This document shows, in pieces, positions 1 to 7,918 of a stretch of DNA of 64,000 nt (positions are counted from its first letter, which is position 1; the number at the start of each line of letters is the position of its first letter). The position numbers were made by a program, and so were the translations under genes. The DNA is taken from NCBI GenBank assembly GCA_934229385.1, contig CAKQDH010000001.1, forward strand, positions 124,001 to 188,000, written 5' to 3'. The notes under the pieces are model-generated. The model had not been told where the DNA came from. It ran no database searches and worked only from the letters and a program-made list of their open reading frames with translations. The stretch is from an uncultured Oenococcus sp. Its GTDB lineage: Bacteria; Bacillota; Bacilli; Lactobacillales; Lactobacillaceae.

Positions 1-93
1 TTATACTAGCTTTTAATTATTTTTACTAATCTTATTTTTAGGTTATTTATTTTATTTTTAAATATTGAATTAAAAAATAGCTTAAAAAATTTA

Positions 94-1410
94 TCATAAG
101 GATTTAAAAGTTTTTAAAAAAACCTTTTCATATTTTTCTATATCCCCCGCCCCCATAAAAAGAAGAACCGAGTTTCTTTCTAAACCTAATTTTTTAATTA
201 TATCATCTTTAGTAATTAGACCTCCATTATTAGGTAGCTCTTTTAAAATGTCCTGACTTCTAATATGACCGTTTTTTTCTCTTATAGAACCAAAAATAGG
301 TGTTAAATAAGAAGTATCAGCTTTCTTTAAGGCTGATATATATCCTTGTTTAAACGTTTTGACGCGAGAATAAGTATGGGGCTGAAAGATAGCTACTAGT
401 TTTTTATGCGGAAATTTCTGCCGAGCAGCTGAAATAGTAGCTTCAATTTCATGAGGGTGATGAGCATAATCATCAATTATTATAAAATTATTAAGGTATT
501 TTATATTAAAACGTCTTTTAGTACCATTATAATTTTTAATACCTTCTTGAATTTGTTCCTGATTAAGTCCTATATAATCCGCAATAATAACAGCTGCTGT
601 GGTATCAATTATTCCGTAATTACCTTCTAATTTTGTAAAAAATCGGCCTAAAGCTTTTTTCTTTTTTTGTATAGTAAAATAGCTACCCGTAGTTATTTTA
701 TTTACATTGGTGATAACGAAATCATTATATTTATTAAAGCCAAAACTAAATTTATGAGCTTTTAAGGGGGATATTTTTTCCAATTGATTTTTATTATCTC
801 CAAAAATAAAAATTGCATTTTTTACTTTATTAGCAAATTCAGAAAAAGCAGTTTCAACTTGTGAAACATTTTTAAAATAATCCGGATGATCCCAATCCAT
901 ATTTAAAATTGCAGCAATATTAGGAGTAAAAGACATAAAATGCCTTCTGTATTCATCAGCTTCAACTATAAAATATTTTGAATTGGGTATCCCTTCTCCC
1001 GTTCCGTTACCAATTAAAAAACTAGTCGGTTTCTTATTAGAAACAATATGTGATAAAAGACCGGTGGTACTAGTCTTACCATGTGTTCCCGCAATAGCAA
1101 TCGAATAATGTTTTTTTATAATTTTCTCAACAGCTTCTGGATAACTTAAAATTTTGTTTCCATATTTTTTAGCTTGGAGTATTTGGGGACTTTTATCAGA
1201 AAAGGCATTACCCTTAACTAGGACATAACTCTTTTTAATCCATTTAGGATTAAAGTCTGTAATTTGAATACCAGCTTTATTCAAAGGAATCTGGGTAAAA
1301 GTTTCTTTAGAAATATCTGATCCAGATACATGGTCCCCTCTTTCATGTAAAATTAAAGCTAAACTAGACATTCCAGTCCCTTTTATACCCACAAAATAAT
1401 AATTAGTCAT
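94..1410 (-). CDS. murC: UDP-N-acetylmuramate--L-alanine ligase MurC
   Basis: MurC joins L-alanine to UDP-MurNAc in the cytoplasm, the first step of the peptidoglycan stem peptide, using ATP. The 438-residue protein has the family's usual length. It shows an N-terminal nucleotide-binding loop [11 protein letters not shown] (about residues 9-19), the ATP P-loop [10 protein letters not shown] (about 108-117) and the Mur-ligase signature [10 protein letters not shown] in the last third. The gene starts 3 bases after the ytpR stop, so the two are probably co-transcribed. The 93 bases downstream to the window edge show no clear terminator. I see no missing key residue. Confidence 0.97.
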   Translation of the reverse strand: MTNYYFVGIKGTGMSSLALILHERGDHVSGSDISKETFTQIPLNKAGIQITDFNPKWIKKSYVLVKGNAFSDKSPQILQAKKYGNKILSYPEAVEKIIKKHYSIAIAGTHGKTSTTGLLSHIVSNKKPTSFLIGNGTGEGIPNSKYFIVEADEYRRHFMSFTPNIAAILNMDWDHPDYFKNVSQVETAFSEFANKVKNAIFIFGDNKNQLEKISPLKAHKFSFGFNKYNDFVITNVNKITTGSYFTIQKKKKALGRFFTKLEGNYGIIDTTAAVIIADYIGLNQEQIQEGIKNYNGTKRRFNIKYLNNFIIIDDYAHHPHEIEATISAARQKFPHKKLVAIFQPHTYSRVKTFKQGYISALKKADTSYLTPIFGSIREKNGHIRSQDILKELPNNGGLITKDDIIKKLGLERNSVLLFMGAGDIEKYEKVFLKTFKSL

Positions 1411-1413
1411 TAT

Positions 1414-2034
1414 TTACTTTTTAAACTCCAATTTGTTTCCTCTTTGAAAATTAAAGGGCTCGCCTATTTTGCCAAAATTAGTAGGTAAAACTATTAATCC
1501 CGGCCGATTAGGAGCGTTTTTAAGGTTTAGTTCTCTAGGAGAAGCCATCATACCGTATGAATCTATGCCTAATAATTTCCCTGGCCAGATAATTTGTCCT
1601 GACGGCATCATTGCTCCTGGTAAACAGACAACAGTTTTTATGCCCACCGAAATGTTAGGACTACCAGAGACCAGTTGAATATCTTCTTTTTTATTTATAT
1701 CCACCTGTGCTATTTTTAAATGTTTTGACTTAGGATGTTCAGATAAAGAATCTACTTTACCGATAACAAACTTTGGACTTATATCAGCTATTAATTCATC
1801 TTTAAATCCAGCCCTTAATAAAATCTTATTTAATTTTTCGACCATTTTTTTATCTAATAAAATAGGGCCACTTTTTTTAAAACCAAGAATTCCTAAAAAA
1901 TTATAGCCTAAAGTCTTATTATTAACAGGATCAAAAATTCTAACAACTCCTTTATTTTTTTCAAAAGAAGATTCCTTTTTTTCAGGAGCTACAAAAATCA
2001 TTAAAGTATTAGTATTATAATCTGCAATAAGCAT
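1414..2034 (-). CDS. ytpR: YtpR family tRNA-binding (OB-fold) protein
   Basis: This is a 206-residue YtpR-type protein: an N-terminal DUF4479-like half followed by an EMAP/Trbp111 OB-fold tRNA-binding domain (about residues 88-195). The domain shows VIGKVDSLSEHPKSKHL, VSGSPNISVG and the end motif IDSYGMMASPREL, close to the C-terminal tRNA-binding module of PheT. The family's cellular role is not settled; binding of tRNA or structured RNA is expected from the fold. It lies directly upstream of murC, as often in lactobacilli, with a 3-base gap. No strong Shine-Dalgarno is visible before the ATG. Confidence 0.9.
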   Translation of the reverse strand: MLIADYNTNTLMIFVAPEKKESSFEKNKGVVRIFDPVNNKTLGYNFLGILGFKKSGPILLDKKMVEKLNKILLRAGFKDELIADISPKFVIGKVDSLSEHPKSKHLKIAQVDINKKEDIQLVSGSPNISVGIKTVVCLPGAMMPSGQIIWPGKLLGIDSYGMMASPRELNLKNAPNRPGLIVLPTNFGKIGEPFNFQRGNKLEFKK

Positions 2035-2166
2035 ATTTATATCTTAAAACAAAAGTAAATATAAATTTAAAAATTTTTTTATCATTAACTGTTCAAACTA
2101 AAAATAGAAAATACCGATTAAAACGAAAATCTAATTTAATTAAATTTAGTTGTCGATGTATCGATA

Positions 2167-2829
2167 CTAACCATTATGTACTTTAACCCAAAATTCACGC
2201 ATGCCCATATTTTCAAATTTTTCTTCATATTCACTTTTAATATTATAAATTTTTTTTCCTAATTCATGATGCAAATCATAACTAATTTCTTTTTTTGAAA
2301 AAGAAAAATTATATTTAGAAAAATTATATAAAGAATATTCAAAAAAACCCAAATTATCTGTTTTTAACTCAATCTCCCCATTTCTCGGAAGAAGATAATG
2401 GTATAATTTTAAAAATTGAGAAGAAGTTAGCCTTCTTTTTTCATGTCTAGTTTTAGGCCAGGGGTCACTATGATTAAGAAATATTTTTTTAATCTCGTGT
2501 GAAGAAAAATATCTTTTTAAATTTGACGCATTCCCTAAAATAAGTCTTACATTATTTAGCTTTTTATGAGAAAAGAAAATTCTTCTCGCCCCTATAGCAA
2601 TTGGTGTTTTTTGTGTTTCTAAACCGATAAAATTTATTTTTGGATATAATAAAGCATTCCCAAAAAGAAACTTACCTTTACCAGAACCTATTTCTAAATA
2701 AATTGGATTTTGATTCTTAAAAACATTAACCCATTTATTTTTCATAAAGCAGGCTTTTGAATCATTAATAATAAAACTTTTGTGGGCTTTGATAAAAGGA
2801 TCAGTCCATTTTTTTTTCCTTACTCTCAC
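2167..2829 (-). CDS. trmB: tRNA (guanine-N7-)-methyltransferase TrmB
   Basis: TrmB uses S-adenosylmethionine to make m7G46 in the tRNA variable loop. The 220-residue protein is full length. It has the SAM-binding motif YLEIGSGKGKFL (about residues 44-55) and the signature SDPWPKTRHEKRRLTS, which carries the catalytic Asp and the basic tRNA-contact residues. The start is GTG at 2829. It overlaps the 3' end of ecsB by 29 bases, which implies translational coupling. A 132-base gap separates it from ytpR downstream. Confidence 0.96.
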   Translation of the reverse strand: MRVRKKKWTDPFIKAHKSFIINDSKACFMKNKWVNVFKNQNPIYLEIGSGKGKFLFGNALLYPKINFIGLETQKTPIAIGARRIFFSHKKLNNVRLILGNASNLKRYFSSHEIKKIFLNHSDPWPKTRHEKRRLTSSQFLKLYHYLLPRNGEIELKTDNLGFFEYSLYNFSKYNFSFSKKEISYDLHHELGKKIYNIKSEYEEKFENMGMREFWVKVHNG

Positions 2830-3871
2830 GTCTTGATTTTACTAAATATAATAAATATTTGTTAATAACTAGCCAATATAAAAATAAATCGATAACTACC
2901 CAATAAATGTTATCCAAAATTGGGTGAGAGATTACTAAAAAAATTATAAAAAATAAAGTAATAAAAAATATCACTCCAGCTGCTAACTTTTTAAAATCTA
3001 ATGTTTTCTTTTTTAGATCATAAGGATATATTCTAACCATAATATTATTATTAGAATAATTAAAAAGCGGCCTCAATTGAAAAGAAACAACAAAAATTCC
3101 TAAAACAGAGAAAATTCCTGATATTATTAAATTTTTAGAAAAATAAATTAAAAATAAAAACAAAAAACAGGTCACAAAAATTGGTTGAATGAATCTCTTA
3201 CTTCTAAAAAAGTTTCTCACAAAAAGAATCCAATTATAGCTTAAATTATATTTAGGAAAAAATTTGATAACCAAATTCCATAATTTGGTAGGTTTTTCTT
3301 CTTTTTTTATATCTTTAACGTTTGTAAAAAAACTCAAAAAATTATTTATTTTAGAAACTCTTTTATTTTCAACTTTAATTACGTATCTCAAATTTATAAA
3401 AGTTTTATCAAAAAATTTTAAGTACCTAATCGATAAAAAAACCACTTTTAAGCACAAAAAAAAGATAAAGTAAAGAAAAATAATTTTTAAATCAAATAAT
3501 TGAATTAAAAAAGGAAGGATTAATAAATTTAAAAAAAATTGCAAGAAAATATTCCTAAAAGTAGAATATATAAAACATAATTTTAAATGTTTTTTTATAA
3601 TTTTAGGGTTATCAATTAAAAAAACTTCATCCGCTTTTTCTAAATAAGTAGCAATATTTCCAAAAGATAAAATAAAAAAACTGTAAATTAATAAATATAC
3701 CCTAATACCAGGAATTAAAATAAAATCATCAATATTTTTAATATAATAATAGCTAGCTAAAATTAAGGCTAAAAAAAGAAAACTAATAAATTGTTCATTA
3801 AAAATCCTTCTTAAATACAGAAAATTTTGTCTTCGAATTAAATCTTTCCTTCTATTAAAAATTTTATTCAT
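2801..3871 (-). CDS. ecsB: ABC transporter permease EcsB
   Basis: This is a 356-residue polytopic membrane protein with at least eight hydrophobic stretches, for example around residues 27-45, 58-76, 110-150 and 230-270. Position and composition match EcsB, the membrane subunit of the Ecs ABC transporter. That system affects secretion and regulated intramembrane proteolysis in Bacillus, but its substrate is not firmly known. It overlaps ecsA by 8 bases and trmB by 29 bases, making a tight ecsA-ecsB-trmB unit. It is somewhat shorter than the roughly 400 residues usual for the family. The assignment rests mainly on neighbourhood and topology. Confidence 0.85.
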   Translation of the reverse strand: MNKIFNRRKDLIRRQNFLYLRRIFNEQFISFLFLALILASYYYIKNIDDFILIPGIRVYLLIYSFFILSFGNIATYLEKADEVFLIDNPKIIKKHLKLCFIYSTFRNIFLQFFLNLLILPFLIQLFDLKIIFLYFIFFLCLKVVFLSIRYLKFFDKTFINLRYVIKVENKRVSKINNFLSFFTNVKDIKKEEKPTKLWNLVIKFFPKYNLSYNWILFVRNFFRSKRFIQPIFVTCFLFLFLIYFSKNLIISGIFSVLGIFVVSFQLRPLFNYSNNNIMVRIYPYDLKKKTLDFKKLAAGVIFFITLFFIIFLVISHPILDNIYWVVIDLFLYWLVINKYLLYLVKSRRESKEKKMD

Positions 3872-4607
3872 TTTTTGAGTTCTCTATTTCTTGGCCTAAT
3901 TTAAAATAAATATCATTAAGGTTTCTAGAGCCCTTAAATTGAGATAAAATTTGTTTAAAATTTCCTTTCGCTCTAAGAGTCCCTCTATCAAGAAGCAAAA
4001 ATTTATCAACTAAATTAAATATTCCCTCTAATGTATGAGTGCTCAATAAAATAGTTGATCCCTTGTTCTTTCTTTGTTTAATAATTTTGATTAAATCATA
4101 TTTTGCTAGAGGATCAAGGCCGATAAAAGGCTCATCAATGATAAGCAAGGGCGCTTTGCTTAAAAGTGCGCAAACAATCATTACTTTTTGGCGCATACCT
4201 TTTGAAAAATCTTGTGGAAACCAATTTTCTTTATTATTTAAATGAAAAATTTTCAATAATTTTTGGGCCATTCGATTCGCTTTAATGATATTTAAATTAT
4301 AAGCAGCAATTGTAACCTGAATATGTTCTAATAAAGTTAAATTCTTATACACAACTGGAATTTCAGGTATATAGGCAAGATTATGATGGTATCGTTCAGT
4401 GTCAACATTTATATTAAATTTATTAAAATATATATCACCCTTTTTAGCATGCAATAAGCCTACTATATGATTTATTATGGTTGTTTTACCCGAACCGTTT
4501 AATCCAATTAGGGCAGCTAATTCGCCTGAATTAACTTCAAAATTAATTTTATTTATAATATTCGTTGAACTATATCCGCCAGTGATTTTTTTTACTTTTA
4601 ATGTCAT
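3864..4607 (-). CDS. ecsA: ABC transporter ATP-binding protein EcsA
   Basis: This is the 247-residue ATPase partner of EcsB. Walker A is GLNGSGKTT (about residues 38-46), the signature motif is a variant FSKGMRQK, Walker B is LLIIDEPFIGLDP, and the switch histidine lies in LLSTHTLEG. The replacement of LSGGQ by FSKGM is usual for EcsA-type and ABC-2 exporters. It is the first gene of the minus-strand unit and is divergent from hit across 52 bases. Its -10 overlaps the hit -10 in a palindrome. No Shine-Dalgarno is seen before the ATG. Confidence 0.93.
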   Translation of the reverse strand: MTLKVKKITGGYSSTNIINKINFEVNSGELAALIGLNGSGKTTIINHIVGLLHAKKGDIYFNKFNINVDTERYHHNLAYIPEIPVVYKNLTLLEHIQVTIAAYNLNIIKANRMAQKLLKIFHLNNKENWFPQDFSKGMRQKVMIVCALLSKAPLLIIDEPFIGLDPLAKYDLIKIIKQRKNKGSTILLSTHTLEGIFNLVDKFLLLDRGTLRAKGNFKQILSQFKGSRNLNDIYFKLGQEIENSKNE

Positions 4608-4623
4608 AATTTATTTTTAAATT

Positions 4624-4653
4624 TTAACAGAGAAATTTTCAAAATTATATAAT
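4624..4653. promoter_or_regulatory. Bidirectional promoter with palindromic -10 (ecsA / hit)
   Basis: The palindrome ATTATATAAT (4644-4653) reads TATAAT on both strands: 4648-4653 for hit and 4644-4649 for ecsA. For hit, a TTAACA -35 lies at 4624-4629 with an 18-base spacer. Only six bases separate the hit -10 from its ATG at 4660, which places the predicted transcription start at or next to the start codon. The minus-strand -35 is weak. Confidence 0.6.
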
Positions 4654-4659
4654 AGTTGT

Positions 4660-5079
4660 ATGCTAGATATTTTTGATAAAATAATTAAGGGAAAAATCCC
4701 ATGCTATAAAATTTATGAAGATGAATATGTGTTAGCTTTTCTTGATCTTTCTCAAGAAACCCCAGGACACACACTCATTTTACCCAAAAAACATATAAAA
4801 AATATCTTTGATTATGATCAAGACCTTGCATCTAAGGTTTTACCGAAAATACCGATTATTGCAAGAGCTATAAAAAAATCCAATCCACATATAATAGGTC
4901 TGAATATCTTATGTAATAATGGGGCTGCAGCAGGTCAATCAGTTCCTCATTCTCATTGGCATATTATACCGAGATATAAGGATGATGGATTAACATTAGG
5001 TCAAGAAAAAGATAATTCTGCCAAATACAATAAAGAAAAATATGAATCTATAGCAAAATCAATAAAAAAACAATTTTAA
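4660..5079 (+). CDS. hit: HIT family hydrolase
   Basis: This is a 139-residue histidine-triad nucleotide-binding protein of the Hint/HIT branch, expected to hydrolyse AMP-lysine or similar nucleoside phosphoramidates. The triad is H97-S-H99-W-H101 within VPHSHWHIIPR, and the N-terminus matches the family (IFDKIIKGKIP, PGHTLILPKKH). The ATG at 4660 is the expected family start, yet no Shine-Dalgarno precedes it. A good -10 ends six bases upstream, so the mRNA is probably leaderless. It is divergent from ecsA and followed by prsA in the same direction, a neighbourhood shared with many Lactobacillales. Confidence 0.95.
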   Translation: MLDIFDKIIKGKIPCYKIYEDEYVLAFLDLSQETPGHTLILPKKHIKNIFDYDQDLASKVLPKIPIIARAIKKSNPHIIGLNILCNNGAAAGQSVPHSHWHIIPRYKDDGLTLGQEKDNSAKYNKEKYESIAKSIKKQF

Positions 5080-5212
5080 AAAAATTAATTATATATTTTA
5101 TATGAACCTTAAATTTTTCTTTTTACCAAATTGGCTAACTGCTAAAAAATTTATCAATATAAAGTAAATAAAAAATAAATTATCTCAATAATTTCAGCAT
5201 TGGAGGAAATTA

Positions 5213-6145
5213 ATGCGCAAATTTATATGGGCCATTATTATTGTCCTATTTCTTGGAGGGGGCATCTATCTCGCTACAAATTCATCTAATGTCCTTGTTA
5301 CTTCAAAATCTGGTTCAATAACAGAAAAAAAATATATGTCATCTGTAACTAAAACGTCCGCTGGAAAAAATGCTCTTATCTCAATGGTAACAAATCAATC
5401 TCTTAATAGATTATATGGTAATAAAGTACCGTCTAGTAAAGTACAATCAGCTTATAATCAAGAAAGAGCCCAATATGGTAGCCAATGGAATAGTTTATTA
5501 AGTCAACAACGCCTAACTAATAAAAAGTTCCTAAAACAACTAAAAACTCAAATGCTTTTAACTGAAGCGGCTAAAGATCATCACAAAATTAAGGAATCCC
5601 AACTTAAAAATGCTTATAAAAATTTTGCTCCTGAGATGAAAGTTTCTGTTATAAAAACATCAAATAAACAAAAAATAAATCAAGCATTAAATGACCTAAA
5701 AAAGGGAGCTAATTTTCAAAATGAAGTTAGAAAAAAATCGGATGACAAATACTTAATTTCTAAAAATGGTAATTTACCAGAATTTAATTCAACTTCGCAA
5801 TTTACGTCTTCTTCTGTTATCCAAGCAGCTAAAAAATTAAAGGTTGGTTCCTATACACAAAAGCCTGTTCGAGAAAATTCTAATTATTTAATAATAAAAT
5901 TAAATTCTAGGAACAAAAAAGAAGGATTAAATAATTATCGAAACGTTTTAAGCGATCAATTAGCTAATAAATGGCTTAATAGCTCTGGATCAAGTAAAAG
6001 AGTACAAAGCCTTATTGGGAAAGTTCTAAATAAAAATGATGTAAAAATAAAAACCGATGATTATCCTCAACTTAAAAACGCTTTAAACCAATATTTGCTT
6101 AATAATACTTCAAAGAAAACTTCTTCGGTTTCTGGTAACCAATAA
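5213..6145 (+). CDS. prsA: PrsA-like peptidyl-prolyl isomerase without a lipobox
   Basis: PrsA foldases help exported proteins fold at the outer face of the membrane. This 310-residue protein has a hydrophobic N-terminal segment (about residues 4-22), a SurA-like N-terminal helical region, a central parvulin-type region (about 140-245, starting FAPEMKVSVIKTS and ending NYLIIKLNSR) and a C-terminal helical region. PrsA is normally a lipoprotein with an L-A-G-C lipobox. Here the first 60 residues contain no cysteine, so it is more likely an uncleaved N-terminal anchor or a secreted form. A strong GGAGG precedes the ATG. It is convergent with rplT and shares a bidirectional terminator. Confidence 0.82.
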   Translation: MRKFIWAIIIVLFLGGGIYLATNSSNVLVTSKSGSITEKKYMSSVTKTSAGKNALISMVTNQSLNRLYGNKVPSSKVQSAYNQERAQYGSQWNSLLSQQRLTNKKFLKQLKTQMLLTEAAKDHHKIKESQLKNAYKNFAPEMKVSVIKTSNKQKINQALNDLKKGANFQNEVRKKSDDKYLISKNGNLPEFNSTSQFTSSSVIQAAKKLKVGSYTQKPVRENSNYLIIKLNSRNKKEGLNNYRNVLSDQLANKWLNSSGSSKRVQSLIGKVLNKNDVKIKTDDYPQLKNALNQYLLNNTSKKTSSVSGNQ

Positions 6146-6215
6146 AAAATTAAATAATTTATATTTTTAAAATAAACCAGATAATTTACTTTTAAATCTT
6201 AATTTTAAATAAACT

Positions 6216-6249
6216 AAAAATGCCAGCTTTAATTTTAGCTGGCATTTTT
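6216..6249. terminator. Bidirectional rho-independent terminator (prsA / rplT)
   Basis: ATGCCAGCT (6220-6228) and AGCTGGCAT (6237-6245) form a nine-pair stem. It is flanked by A-run and T-run on both sides, so it can terminate prsA on the plus strand and the infC-rpmI-rplT unit on the minus strand. A second inverted repeat, ATAATCTTA / TAAGATTAT (6256-6280), overlaps the rplT stop codon. Confidence 0.88.
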
Positions 6250-6276
6250 ATTCATATAATCTTAATTTTCATAAGA

Positions 6277-6924
6277 TTATTTAACAAGCTTAAGTAAATC
6301 AGCCTTTTTAAGTTTTGAAGTGTATTTAATATTGTTTTGGTCTAAATAAGTTTTAATTTCTTTTACAGTAGACTTATCATTTGGCTTAGCAAGCTTTTGC
6401 TTGTTTTTTTCTTCAGAAGGAGCCTTTGTATTAGCAATTTTTTTCTTATTTTTTGCCAAAGCAGTTTTTTTAGAAGTCGCAGACTGGTTTTTAGTTTTAG
6501 CTTTATTCTTATTTTTAGGGATATTTTTTATTTTAATTTTTGTTTCTAAAGTTGCTGCTTTTCTAGTAGGAGCAGAAATTCCTTTTTTTGCAGTTTCTAC
6601 TAAATTAGAAAAAGCATGGGGGTCAGATATAGCTAATTCAGATAAAACTTTTCTATTTAAATTAACATTAGCTAACTTTAACCCGTGCATAAATTGTGAA
6701 TAAGAAACGCCATTAATACGAACAGCTGCATTAATACGAGAAATCCATAATTTTCTAAAATCATGCTTAACTTTTTTACGATCACGGTAAGCATAAAGAT
6801 AGGACTTCCAAACTTGTTGTTTAGCAACCTTAAAATTTATGTGTCTTTGTCCACGATAACCCTTTGCTAATTTCACAAATTTTTTGCGTCGCTTACGAGT
6901 TGTATTTGTATTTTTAACTCTCAT
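6277..6924 (-). CDS. rplT: 50S ribosomal protein L20 with C-terminal basic linker and SAP/HeH-like motif
   Basis: Residues 1 to about 119 are an ordinary L20 ([39 protein letters not shown]), needed for early 50S assembly and acting as repressor of its own operon. L20 normally ends there, but this protein runs to 215 residues. The extra 96 residues are a Lys/Asn/Ala-rich linker followed by a compact C-terminal helical motif (residues 186-214, [10 protein letters not shown] ... KADLLKLVK). That motif looks like a SAP/HeH/LEM-type nucleic-acid-binding unit and resembles residues 12-40 of RpoD in this window. The ATG follows AAGGAGAAGG. It is the last gene of infC-rpmI-rplT. The extension's function is unknown. 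Confidence 0.96.
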   Translation of the reverse strand: MRVKNTNTTRKRRKKFVKLAKGYRGQRHINFKVAKQQVWKSYLYAYRDRKKVKHDFRKLWISRINAAVRINGVSYSQFMHGLKLANVNLNRKVLSELAISDPHAFSNLVETAKKGISAPTRKAATLETKIKIKNIPKNKNKAKTKNQSATSKKTALAKNKKKIANTKAPSEEKNKQKLAKPNDKSTVKEIKTYLDQNNIKYTSKLKKADLLKLVK

Positions 6925-6947
6925 AATCCTTCTCCTTAATTATTTTA

Positions 6948-7142
6948 TTATTTACTAAAGAGTTGTGAATAATGTTTAATGTTGCCTTTTTTTCTCATGA
7001 CTGGCCGACGTAATTGACGACGCTGTTTTTTCGTTTTTCCATGAAAACGATGAGATGTAAAAGCTCTTGCCGATTTCAATCCGCCAGAGGCAGTTTTCTT
7101 AAACCTTTTAGCGACAGCTCTCTTAGTTTTCATTTTTGGCAT
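6948..7142 (-). CDS. rpmI: 50S ribosomal protein L35
   Basis: L35 is a small, strongly basic 50S protein. This 64-residue product starts [15 protein letters not shown] and has the family signature [16 protein letters not shown] followed by [11 protein letters not shown]. Length and sequence are standard. Its start codon lies 20 bases inside the end of infC, with GAGGAAGG as ribosome binding site, so it is probably translationally coupled to infC. rplT follows after 23 bases. Confidence 0.98.
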   Translation of the reverse strand: MPKMKTKRAVAKRFKKTASGGLKSARAFTSHRFHGKTKKQRRQLRRPVMRKKGNIKHYSQLFSK

Positions 7143-7722
7143 TTTTTTCCTTCCTCACTTCATTCTTTTTTTCCACTCTTAATTTTTTAATAACCTCCCG
7201 TTTAGGAGAAAGTAATAAAGACATTTGGCGTCCTAACATTTTTGGCTTTTGTTCAACATTAGAAAGATCTTTTAATTCATTAGCCATCCTTAATAAAACG
7301 TTACGACCAATATCTTTATGAGTCATCATTCTTCCACGAAAACGAAGATTTAGCTTAACTTTATCTCCGGAAGATAAAAATTTAGTTGCTGCTTTTTTTC
7401 GAGTTTGAAAATCTCCCTCTCCAATAACAGGGCTTAGACGAACTTCCTTAATTTGAATCGTAACTTGCTTCTTCTTATTTTCACGGGCTTTTTTTTGACG
7501 TTGAAATTTAGCCTTTCCCCAGTTCATAATCTTAGCCACTGGTGGTTTAGTTTTTGCCTGCACAATAACTAAATCAAGGTTTTGATTATTAGCTAACTTC
7601 TGAGCTTCATAAGTTGATATTATTCTTTTTGTGCCTTCACCAACTAACATAACTTCACGAAAATGAATATTATTATTGACAAGGTCTATATGACGTCTTG
7701 GTCTTCGTCTTGGTCTTACTAT
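7123..7722 (-). CDS. infC: Translation initiation factor IF-3, likely AUA start
   Basis: IF3 binds the 30S subunit, prevents premature 50S joining and proofreads the start codon. The body is clear: [16 protein letters not shown], the linker [18 protein letters not shown] and the C-terminal domain with [12 protein letters not shown] and LLLSPKR. An in-frame TTG at 7737 sits upstream of, and reads through, the GGAGG at 7731-7735, so it is unlikely to be used. The codon eight bases after GGAGG is ATA at 7720-7722. Rare AUU/AUC/AUA starts are the known autoregulatory device of infC. The protein is about 199 residues, longer than the usual 170-180, with an Arg-rich N-terminus ([10 protein letters not shown]) and a Lys-rich tail. 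A leader attenuator lies upstream. Confidence 0.93.
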   Translation of the reverse strand: MVRPRRRPRRHIDLVNNNIHFREVMLVGEGTKRIISTYEAQKLANNQNLDLVIVQAKTKPPVAKIMNWGKAKFQRQKKARENKKKQVTIQIKEVRLSPVIGEGDFQTRKKAATKFLSSGDKVKLNLRFRGRMMTHKDIGRNVLLRMANELKDLSNVEQKPKMLGRQMSLLLSPKREVIKKLRVEKKNEVRKEKNAKNEN

Positions 7723-7766
7723 AAGAAAAACCTCCAATATAAAATATTGATATAAAAATATAAATC

Positions 7767-7887
7767 AAAAAAAGTGGATTTTATTTAAAAGTAAAACCCA
7801 CCTCACTAAAAATGTATAGACCAACATGGTATTTCACATGAGGTGAGAGATGAGTTTATCACCACTTCTTCCAACGAAGAAATTATA
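7767..7887 (-). promoter_or_regulatory. infC operon leader: promoter, antiterminator and attenuator (L20-leader type)
   Basis: An extended -10 TGCTATAAT (TATAAT at 7882-7887) starts a leader of about 150 bases. Read on the minus strand, GTGGGTTTT (7793-7801) pairs with AAAATCCAC (7774-7782) and is followed by seven T (7767-7773), a rho-independent attenuator. Upstream, CACCTCA (7839-7845) can pair with TGAGGTG (7799-7805), which overlaps the 5' arm of the terminator, so the two structures exclude each other. AAGTGG (7862-7867) could also capture the terminator's 3' arm. This is the layout of L20-controlled infC-rpmI-rplT leaders in Firmicutes; binding by L20 is inferred from that family. Confidence 0.78.
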
Positions 7888-7918
7888 GCATAACTTCTTT
7901 TAAATATTAAATATAATA

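Noticed and set aside
2095..2175. Inverted repeats near CGATGTATCG downstream of trmB
   Set aside because: Too short, with no T-run; not convincing as a terminator or operator.
6256..6280. Hairpin ATAATCTTA/TAAGATTAT as a separate rplT terminator
   Set aside because: It overlaps the stop codon and lacks a following T-run; the stronger hairpin at 6216-6249 explains termination.
7719..7737. TTG at 7737 as the infC start
   Set aside because: It overlaps the GGAGG itself, and the added residues would be encoded by the ribosome binding site.
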